The position numbers were made by a program, and so were the translations under genes. The notes below the pieces were generated by a model. It did no database searches, was not told the DNA's origin, and was given only the letters and a program-made list of their open reading frames with translations. This document shows positions 7,628-12,224 of a stretch of DNA of 12,224 bases, piece after piece (position 1 is the stretch's first letter; the number at the start of each line of letters is the position of its first letter). Source of the DNA: an uncultured Eubacteriales bacterium (GTDB taxonomy: Bacteria > Bacillota > Clostridia > Peptostreptococcales > Anaerovoracaceae). The stretch lies in the NCBI GenBank assembly GCA_900553025.1, contig USBT01000033.1, positions 1 to 12,224 on the forward strand, read 5' to 3'.

Positions 7628-7938
7628 AGAAATCCTCCTTCTTTAAATTCACTTATTATAGCCTTAGTCAGATTTTCCTCTTCCAAGGCAAATATTCCTT
7701 TATCCATTTTACCTGTTGCATGGCTGAGTTCTTCGCATTTGCCAAATACAATCATCGTCACATTATATTTATCACAAAGTTTTTCAAGTTTTTTGATTGA
7801 ATTGTTTCCAACCTCTTCGGAAGCTATTATAAGCTTTGTCTTGCCCTTCCTTGTAGATTGCTCTACCGCCGTCATTCCGACTGCAAGCTTTCGAGCTCTT
7901 GCCGCAAATCCCAGGTATTTATATATTTTTTCCTTCAC
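7624..7938 (-). CDS. ylxQ: L7Ae/L30e-family RNA-binding protein YlxQ
   Basis: This 104-residue protein has the L7Ae/L30e/S12e fold. Family members bind kink-turn RNA, and YlxQ-type proteins occur in this operon in many Firmicutes, but their exact cellular role is unsettled. Visible features are the N-terminal GFAARARKLAVGMTAVEQSTRKG (about 10-32, with the conserved A-x-K-x-x-x-G pattern), KLIIASEEVGNNSIKKL (about 35-51) and a C-terminal segment around residues 71-84. The start is GTG at 7938, inside the end of ylxR (20-nt overlap) and with only a weak ribosome binding site, so translation is probably coupled to ylxR. It overlaps infB by 4 nt (ATGA). Confidence 0.93.
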   Translation of the reverse strand: MKEKIYKYLGFAARARKLAVGMTAVEQSTRKGKTKLIIASEEVGNNSIKKLEKLCDKYNVTMIVFGKCEELSHATGKMDKGIFALEEENLTKAIISEFKEGGFL

Positions 7939-8212
7939 TTTTAAATTCCGTTTCCAAGAATGCTTCTATTTCGTGTTTGAGATTGTTCATCTCTTCATTG
8001 TTAAAATTTTTCTTAAATGCACGGTGAAAGGCTTTCTTTTTAAAAGCTTCATCTACACATTTTTTATTCTTGCATAAATATGCGCCTCTGCCATTAGACC
8101 TTCCTGATTTATCAAGTGATATTTTGTCTTCATAGAACGCCACTCTAAACACTTCTTTTTTTTCAAATACGTTGCGACATCCTATACATGTTCTCATCGG
8201 TGAATTACTCAT
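7919..8212 (-). CDS. ylxR: YlxR/RnpM family RNA-binding protein (DUF448)
   Basis: This 97-residue member of the YlxR (DUF448) family shows RTCIGCR (7-13), the basic core around SGRSNGRGAYLCKNKKCV (36-53) and a basic FKKKAFHRAFKK helix (57-68). The conserved GRGAY-x-C segment is the family signature. Two cysteine pairs (C9/C12 and C47/C52) could hold a metal, although the family is not always treated as zinc-binding. The Bacillus subtilis member has been reported to bind the RNase P RNA and modulate RNase P, hence the name RnpM. The ATG at 8212 overlaps the nusA stop by 8 nt, so coupled translation within the nusA operon is expected. Confidence 0.95.
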   Translation of the reverse strand: MSNSPMRTCIGCRNVFEKKEVFRVAFYEDKISLDKSGRSNGRGAYLCKNKKCVDEAFKKKAFHRAFKKNFNNEEMNNLKHEIEAFLETEFKSEGKNI

Positions 8213-9455
8213 CGGACTCTCTTGTTTCCTCTAACTCCTCCGATGCTTCTGCTTCCTCTAACTCTTCAGATTCTTCTATATATTCTTCGTCCTCGTATGA
8301 ATCGTCATATTTCTCAGAATCGTCAAATTCATCGTGATTGATATCCTCATTTTCGTGTTCTAAATCCTCCACGTAGTTCAAATCATCATTCTCCACAAAA
8401 TCATCATCGTCAGCAACATCCCCATACTGAGATTCACTTTTTATATCTATTTTCCAGCCACTAACTCTCGCCGCAAGCCTAACGTTTTGACCTTCCTTGC
8501 CGATAGCTAGAGAAAGCTGAGAATCAGGGACTACGACGGTTGCAATTTGTTCTTCTAGATCGTGGATAATAACCTTAGATACAGTAGCTGGGCTCAAAAC
8601 ATTTGAAATTAACGTCTCCGAATCACTGCTCCATTCAATAATATCAATTTTTTCGCCATAAATCTCATCGGCAATATGCTGAACTCTCAAGCCTCTGTTG
8701 CCTACACAAGCTCCAATCGGGTCTACATTCTCAAATTCCGTAGCGACTGTAATCTTGGTTCTCGAACCAGCTTCCCTTGCGATATTCATGATTTTAACAG
8801 TTCCATCTTCAATTTCAGGGATTTCCAGTTCAAACAGTCCCCTGATAAAGCCGGGATGAGATCTTGAAAGAAATACCTGCGGTCCCTTATACGTTTTCTT
8901 TACTTCAAAAACATAGGCCTTAATCACATCACCAACTTTATAGTTCTCGCCCTTTACCTGCTCTGAAAACGGCATTATTCCCTCTGTTCCATCAAGTGAA
9001 ACAAATACCGTCCTCGCTGTCTTACGATGAATCCTACCAGTTATGATATTTTTTAGATATGGCTGATATCTCTCGAAAATAATTTCTCTTTCTTTTTCTC
9101 TTATCCTTTGGACAACAACCTGTTTTGCTGTTTGAGCCGCAACTCTACCAAATTCCTTTGGCATTACCTGATACTCGATATAGTCGCCCACCTCATATCT
9201 CGAATCGATTTCATGTGCCTCATCTAAAGACATCTGAGTATTTGGATCCTCAACAGCTTCTACAATTTCTCTCCTTATTAGCACCATTAAGGTCCCAGTA
9301 TCCGGATTAATCAGAACTCTAACCTTGTGATAAGGTCCGTAATTCTTCTTATATGCTGCTAGCACTGCATCTTCGATTGTATTAAGCAGAACATCCTTTG
9401 GTATCCCTCTGTCTTTCTCGAGAGAATTTAGCGCTTCAATAAACTCTGCGTTCAT
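8205..9455 (-). CDS. nusA: Transcription termination/antitermination factor NusA
   Basis: NusA binds RNA polymerase near the RNA exit channel, increases pausing and stimulates hairpin-dependent termination. Domains in order are the N-terminal polymerase-binding domain (about 1-130), the S1 domain (about 135-200), KH1 with the signature DPIGACVGNRGLRVQ (245-259), and KH2 with SLAIGKEGQNVRLAA (315-329). After about residue 345 comes an unusual tail of about 70 residues in which roughly 38 of the last 69 are Asp or Glu, ending in EELEETRESDE. The Bacillus subtilis protein is about 371 residues and lacks such a tail. The ATG at 9455 has an excellent AAAGGAGG site, 21 nt after the rimP stop. The gene is probably under feedback control through the leader hairpin upstream of rimP. 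Confidence 0.98.
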   Translation of the reverse strand: MNAEFIEALNSLEKDRGIPKDVLLNTIEDAVLAAYKKNYGPYHKVRVLINPDTGTLMVLIRREIVEAVEDPNTQMSLDEAHEIDSRYEVGDYIEYQVMPKEFGRVAAQTAKQVVVQRIREKEREIIFERYQPYLKNIITGRIHRKTARTVFVSLDGTEGIMPFSEQVKGENYKVGDVIKAYVFEVKKTYKGPQVFLSRSHPGFIRGLFELEIPEIEDGTVKIMNIAREAGSRTKITVATEFENVDPIGACVGNRGLRVQHIADEIYGEKIDIIEWSSDSETLISNVLSPATVSKVIIHDLEEQIATVVVPDSQLSLAIGKEGQNVRLAARVSGWKIDIKSESQYGDVADDDDFVENDDLNYVEDLEHENEDINHDEFDDSEKYDDSYEDEEYIEESEELEEAEASEELEETRESDE

Positions 9456-9476
9456 TAGCTCCTCCTTTAAAATTTA

Positions 9477-9971
9477 TTATATAATTACAGCCAGGTTGAT
9501 TTTAGCAATCTTCTTTCTGTCAAAAGTCCTAGGCTTTTCTATCTCAGTCTTTTTCTTAATATCTTGAATAATTTCAGTAATCTTAAGTTCATCATCAGAA
9601 AATCCATCGAGCTTACCACAAAATAGCTTCTTGCCATCAATGCCACTATAAAGCTTAACTTCAACCATTTCCCCTAAATAACGCCTAAGGTGATCATCTG
9701 TCTTAAGCTCCCTGTCCATTCCTGGAGAAGAAACCTCGAGAAAATACTTGTCTGGCATTATAGCATCTATATCATCAAGCTGGTCACTTATGTATTTGCT
9801 TACTTTCTCACAGACGTCTGTATCGATGTAACCATCATGTCTATCTATGAATATTCGCAAAAAATTGTTCTTACCTTCTTTGGATATTTTGACATCCCAT
9901 AATTCTAGAGATTCTTCATCTAAGATAGGCTTTAGTTTTTCAATAACAAAAGTTTCAATCTTCCCTGACAT
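9477..9971 (-). CDS. rimP: Ribosome maturation factor RimP
   Basis: RimP assists 30S subunit assembly and acts early on the 16S rRNA central and 3' domains. The 164-residue product has the family layout: an N-terminal alpha/beta domain with ESLELWDVKI (about 20-29) and FLRIFIDRHDGYIDTDVCEKVSKYI (about 37-61), the signature LEVSSPGMDREL (87-98), and a C-terminal SH3-like domain (about 98-160). The ATG at 9971 follows AAAGGA by 5 nt. It is the first gene of the operon, downstream of a strong promoter and a leader hairpin, and is 21 nt from nusA. Confidence 0.97.
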   Translation of the reverse strand: MSGKIETFVIEKLKPILDEESLELWDVKISKEGKNNFLRIFIDRHDGYIDTDVCEKVSKYISDQLDDIDAIMPDKYFLEVSSPGMDRELKTDDHLRRYLGEMVEVKLYSGIDGKKLFCGKLDGFSDDELKITEIIQDIKKKTEIEKPRTFDRKKIAKINLAVII

Positions 9972-9984
9972 ATCTATCCTTTAC

Positions 9985-10018
9985 AAAATTGAAAGAGTGG
10001 GATGACCCACTCTTTCAA
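9985..10018 (-). terminator. Leader attenuator hairpin upstream of rimP-nusA
   Basis: In the minus direction a perfect 13-bp hairpin (10018-10006 with 10001-9989; core GAAAGAGTGGG/CCCACTCTTTC, loop TCAT) is followed by TTTTGTAAAGGA. The four-base T tract is interrupted by G, and the rimP ribosome binding site comes directly after it. With a predicted start site near 10036, termination here would release a leader RNA of about 50 nt. No competing antiterminator pairing is visible. In Bacillus subtilis the same operon is known to be autoregulated by NusA-stimulated termination in its 5' UTR without an antiterminator, and weak or interrupted U-tracts typify NusA-dependent terminators. The structure is seen; the mechanism here is inferred by analogy. 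Confidence 0.7.
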
Positions 10019-10042
10019 AAGAAATTATAATTTACTTTTTGT

Positions 10043-10071
10043 ATATTAACATATATCCTGCTAAATGTCAA
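10043..10071 (-). promoter_or_regulatory. Strong sigma-A promoter of the rimP-nusA-infB operon
   Basis: A perfect -35 TTGACA (10071-10066) is followed by a 17-nt spacer and a -10 TAATAT (10048-10043), preceded by TG at 10051-10050 as an extended -10. The predicted start site is near 10036, giving a leader of about 65 nt before the rimP ATG. This is the best promoter match in the window and sits where the main operon promoter is expected. Confidence 0.88.
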
Positions 10072-10108
10072 GAAATTCAGGGATAGAGAAGCAAAAAACT
10101 CTTTTCCG

Positions 10109-10201
10109 TTAATCTGTTCTCTCCATGAGTGAGAGAATTTGTTTTTCATTACTTGTATAGTCTGTGCTCATATACTCCTTGATTAAATTAGTAAGTGCCA
10201 C
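10109..10201 (-). other. Possible small ORF or gene remnant (20 or 30 codons)
   Basis: Just after the DUF1016 gene an open frame begins with GTG at 10201 (30 codons, VALTNLIKEYM...) or with ATG at 10171 (20 codons, MSTDYTSNEKQILSLMERTD). The ATG has AAGGAG upstream but only 3 nt away, which is tight. The frame is open back into the DUF1016 3' end for only a few codons before a TGA. The composition looks protein-like, resembling a helical C-terminus, so it may be either a real small peptide gene or the tail of a deleted gene. I do not recognise it. A 7-bp hairpin (TTCTCTC/GAGAGAA) overlaps its 3' half but has no adjacent T-run. Confidence 0.3.
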
Positions 10202-10208
10202 TTTATTC

Positions 10209-11213
10209 TTATTCAGAAACCGTTCCGCTCAATTCGATGTATTCCTTCAATTTTTTCTGCAACAGTTTCTTGTCAATCAATTTCAGATTATATTCAGAAA
10301 CCATTGTCGGGGACAAACTACGACTGAGAGCAAATTCTACTACCTCATCATCCTTGCTTGCACAGAGAATAACACCAACGCTCGGGTTTTCATTGCCTTT
10401 TTTGACTTCTCGGTCAAGAGCTTCAAGATAAAGATTTATCTTTCCAACATACTCTGGTTTGAATTCTCCAATTTTCAGTTCAAAAGCCACAAGACATGAA
10501 AGACCTCTATGGTAAAACAGCAAATCAATATAATAATCGTGCTTTCCGACTTGTACACGATACTCTTCCCCGATGAAAGTGAAGTCCTTTCCAATCTCAA
10601 GAATGAAATCCTTTAGGTTTCGAATAATAGACTTTTGCAAATCACGTTCAGATACTGTTTCCGGCACATCCAAGAAATCAAGCACATAATTGTCAAGGAA
10701 AACATTCCTCGTTACTCTTTTGGATTCTTCGATAGCAGGAGTCAATGATTTCTGCGACAGCATATATCTTTCATAGTACCCACTATCTATCTGGCGTGCT
10801 AATTCTCTTGCACTATACTTTTCTTTTACACACATACTCATATAAAATATGCGTTCTTCCATTGTTTTACAAGCCGACATTATCTTCAAATGATTTGACC
10901 AGTTCAATTGTGTCAACAGCGTTGACACTTTTTCGCTGTCCTTGTAAAGCTCATAAAACTGTTTCATTCTGTAAAGTCCACGACGATTAAATCCTTTCAG
11001 TTCAGGATAATTCGTTGCAAAGAAATCAGCCAGTTTCTGCACAAATGCATCACCATATTCAGCATTTTCAGACTGCACACTAATATATTCACCTATATCA
11101 CGGTACATTAAAATCAGTTCCTCATTCACTTTGCGGTATGCACGTTCTTTAGCAGACTCAATAATATCAACAATTTTATTAAATTGTTCACCATAGGGTA
11201 TCAAATCACTCAT
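10209..11213 (-). CDS. DUF1016/YhcG-family PDDEXK nuclease
   Basis: This 334-residue protein matches the YhcG/DUF1016 architecture. The N-terminal helical DUF1016-N domain (about 8-160) includes GFNRRGLYRMKQFYELY (74-90), LNWSNHLKIM (103-112) and YSARELARQI (133-142). The C-terminal PDDEXK-fold domain (about 170-325) carries the catalytic pattern DYYIDLLFYHRGLSCLVAFELK, with Asp230, Glu245 and Lys247, and a final HTH-like helix set. All three catalytic residues are present, so it is probably active. The family is common beside type I restriction-modification and mobile-element genes, and its biological substrate is not established. The ATG at 11213 has AAAGGA 7 nt upstream. It follows the broken XRE-like gene by 33 nt, suggesting one transcript. 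It is probably acquired DNA beside the core operon. Confidence 0.93.
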   Translation of the reverse strand: MSDLIPYGEQFNKIVDIIESAKERAYRKVNEELILMYRDIGEYISVQSENAEYGDAFVQKLADFFATNYPELKGFNRRGLYRMKQFYELYKDSEKVSTLLTQLNWSNHLKIMSACKTMEERIFYMSMCVKEKYSARELARQIDSGYYERYMLSQKSLTPAIEESKRVTRNVFLDNYVLDFLDVPETVSERDLQKSIIRNLKDFILEIGKDFTFIGEEYRVQVGKHDYYIDLLFYHRGLSCLVAFELKIGEFKPEYVGKINLYLEALDREVKKGNENPSVGVILCASKDDEVVEFALSRSLSPTMVSEYNLKLIDKKLLQKKLKEYIELSGTVSE

Positions 11214-11246
11214 AATGTGTTCCTTTCCGAATAGTTATTTTTGATT

Positions 11247-11445
11247 TTAATCTCGTTTCACATAAGTCAGTTCAATATCATAACCCAATCTGCACGAAGG
11301 TCTTATTCACAACACTGTCCTGCTTTTTGATGATGCGATTAACATACTGACCTGTAGTTCCGATTGTTTCCGCAATCCGTGCTTGGGTTGTTCCGTTCTC
11401 TATGCACTTTACTTTTACATCTACTTCAATATTGTTTTTAATCAT
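11247..11445 (-). pseudogene. Small XRE-like helix-turn-helix regulator, frameshifted near its 3' end
   Basis: The frame beginning at ATG 11445 (MIKNNIEVDVKVKCIENGTT...), with GGGAG 10 nt upstream, encodes a helix-turn-helix (TQARIAETIGTTGQYVNRIIKK). It stops at 11278 after VQIGL. One base further along, another frame immediately continues the same kind of protein as GYDIELTYVKRD and stops at 11247. Intact homologs as I remember them run VNKTFVQ-M-E-LGYDIELTYVKR, so a short deletion (11 nt would fit) or a +1 slip in the GGG run has broken the gene. The N-terminal domain is intact and a truncated repressor could still fold. A GTG at 11487 in the same frame is possible but less likely as start. 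A TATAAT lies at 11507-11502 with a poor -35. The neighbouring DUF1016 gene may once have been controlled by this protein. Confidence 0.75.
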
Positions 11446-11520
11446 ATATTTGCCGCTCCCATTCACAACCCTTATTATTTCTAACACAAATAAGATAATT
11501 TATTATAACTCACAATTCGC

Positions 11521-11545
11521 AAAAAAGCACAGTATAAACTGTGCT
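11521..11545 (-). terminator. Strong intrinsic terminator after the orphan ORF
   Basis: In the minus direction AGCACAG-TTTATA-CTGTGCT (11545-11526), a 7-bp perfect stem with a 6-nt loop, is followed by TTTTT. It lies about 12 nt beyond the stop codon at 11558 and separates that gene from the XRE/DUF1016 pair. The flanking AAAAA on the plus strand gives no T-run in the other direction, so it works for minus-strand transcripts. Confidence 0.88.
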
Positions 11546-11557
11546 AAAAATATTACT

Positions 11558-12073
11558 TTACTTTATATTATCCCTATTACGGTTAGGTAATGTATTACAT
11601 CCATCCTCAAGTTTCAATTTAACAAAATATGGTGGCTTTAATCGAGCAATATAGTATTTTATTTCATCTGAATTATCTAGTTTTTCACAGTATTTTTCAA
11701 TATCAATTTCATTTTTTAATGATAGTAATCCACTATCATTATGGCCACTAATACTTATATCCGCATTCTCACCAGTTTGCTTATTAATATAATTACTAAG
11801 AAATGCATTTATATCAACGATTTTTGAATCAAGCACACCTAATTCATCTATAATCAAAGCTTTACCAAAGTGTGATATAGATGATAAAATTGTTTCCTTG
11901 TGTGGTAATTCTGTAGGAAACATATTATCTGCGTCTGCATGTAGATTATATAGATCTTTTTCATGTTTTTTAGAAATTGTATTTATATCATCATCGTCAA
12001 AATGTTCTGAACATCGCATAGTCTTACCGTCTGCATTTTCTGACAGCTTGAACATTACGATATGTTTTATCAT
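11558..12073 (-). CDS. Unrecognised protein with Dabb-like N-terminal start
   Basis: The product has 171 residues. The first 18 residues, MIKHIVMFKLSENADGKT, are what the first strand of a Dabb (stress-responsive A/B barrel) domain looks like. From residue 19 (MRCSEHFDDDD...) nothing of a Dabb domain follows. The remaining ~150 residues are acidic and soluble-looking, with no signal peptide or membrane segment. They contain one hydrophobic strand ending in Asp-Glu (KALIIDELGVLD, 71-82) that superficially resembles a Walker B motif, but no Walker A. I do not recognise this part. The gene has its own extended -10 promoter, an AAAGGAG site 8 nt before the ATG and a strong terminator, so it is an independent transcription unit. 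It may be a recombinant of two genes, and an alternative start at codon 19 would omit the Dabb-like part. Confidence 0.6.
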   Translation of the reverse strand: MIKHIVMFKLSENADGKTMRCSEHFDDDDINTISKKHEKDLYNLHADADNMFPTELPHKETILSSISHFGKALIIDELGVLDSKIVDINAFLSNYINKQTGENADISISGHNDSGLLSLKNEIDIEKYCEKLDNSDEIKYYIARLKPPYFVKLKLEDGCNTLPNRNRDNIK

Positions 12074-12103
12074 AATTTATTCTCCTTTGATTTTTATAAC
12101 CTT

Positions 12104-12132
12104 ATTATACCACTGACTTTATTATTTAACAA
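12104..12132 (-). promoter_or_regulatory. Promoter of the orphan ORF
   Basis: TTGTTA (12132-12127), a 17-nt spacer and TATAAT (12109-12104), with TGG before it making an extended -10. The predicted start is about 25 nt before the ATG at 12073. The -35 overlaps the sequence immediately after the stop codon of the upstream gene. Confidence 0.75.
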
Positions 12133-12134
12133 GT

Positions 12135-12224
12135 TTATTCGCTTTCTTTTGTGCGTTGTTTTAAATTTTCTTCTTTGAGGATACGACCGTCTTTAAGAAG
12201 CTGTTCAAGAGTATCGCTGTTGTT
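12135..12224 (-). CDS. C-terminal end of an unidentified gene (partial)
   Basis: The minus strand enters the window in an open frame of 29 codons ending at TAA 12137-12135. The residues run from NNSDTLEQLLKDGRILKEEN to a highly charged end (KQRTKESE). Such a charged helical tail is typical of many plasmid or mobile-element proteins but is not diagnostic. The start is outside the window. No terminator is visible between it and the next promoter. Confidence 0.5.
   Translation of the reverse strand, partial: NNSDTLEQLLKDGRILKEENLKQRTKESE

Noticed and set aside
9989..10018. The leader hairpin as a simple terminator of the upstream DUF1016 transcript
   Set aside because: It could serve that too, but it lies downstream of the strong operon promoter at 10043-10071, so it is inside the rimP leader and better explained as an attenuator.
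11278..11487. Treating the XRE-like ORF as an intact 69-residue protein with GTG start
   Set aside because: The downstream frame continues the expected C-terminus (GYDIELTYVKRD), and the ATG at 11445 is a better start.

Overview
The window looks like chromosomal DNA of a low-GC Gram-positive anaerobe of the class Clostridia. The evidence is the gene order rimP-nusA-ylxR-ylxQ-infB ... rbfA-nrnA-truB-ribF-rpsO, strong AGGAGG-type ribosome binding sites, sigma-A-like promoters, and a clostridial-type flavodoxin/ferredoxin protein. Placement below class (for example a relative of Mogibacterium/Anaerovoracaceae) is only a guess. Every gene I accept lies on the minus strand, so transcription runs from high to low coordinates.

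Right part (about 10.1-12.2 kb) is accessory DNA. It holds the last 29 codons of an unidentified gene, then a 171-codon orphan ORF with its own promoter and a strong terminator. The first ~18 residues of that ORF look borrowed from a Dabb-family protein. Next comes a small XRE-like regulator broken by a frameshift near its 3' end, then an intact DUF1016/YhcG-type PDDEXK nuclease, then a short possible peptide ORF or gene remnant. This has the character of a decaying defence/mobile-element neighbourhood.

Middle and left part (about 0-10.07 kb) is the conserved translation/transcription operon. A near-consensus promoter (10043-10071) drives a short leader with a perfect 13-bp hairpin and an interrupted U-tract directly in front of rimP. 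That is the architecture expected of NusA-dependent attenuation of its own operon. Then follow rimP (30S maturation), nusA (elongation/termination factor, with a long acidic tail), ylxR/rnpM, an L7Ae-like ylxQ, infB (IF-2, with an Arg/Asp repeat-rich N-terminal region), a flavodoxin-2x[4Fe-4S] ferredoxin gene set tightly between infB and rbfA, rbfA, a single ORF fusing NrnA (nanoRNase/pAp phosphatase) to TruB (tRNA Psi55 synthase), and ribF (FMN/FAD synthesis). Almost all junctions overlap or are under 30 nt, so translation is probably coupled through the operon. A 233-nt gap then precedes rpsO (S15), which has its own promoter-like elements, a structured leader and a terminator at 36-59.

The most notable points are the NrnA-TruB fusion, the redox gene embedded in the translation operon, the putative NusA autoregulatory leader, the frameshifted XRE gene and the chimeric orphan ORF. 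I see no CRISPR array, tRNA, rRNA or insertion sequence, and no convincing evidence of a wholly new multi-gene system.
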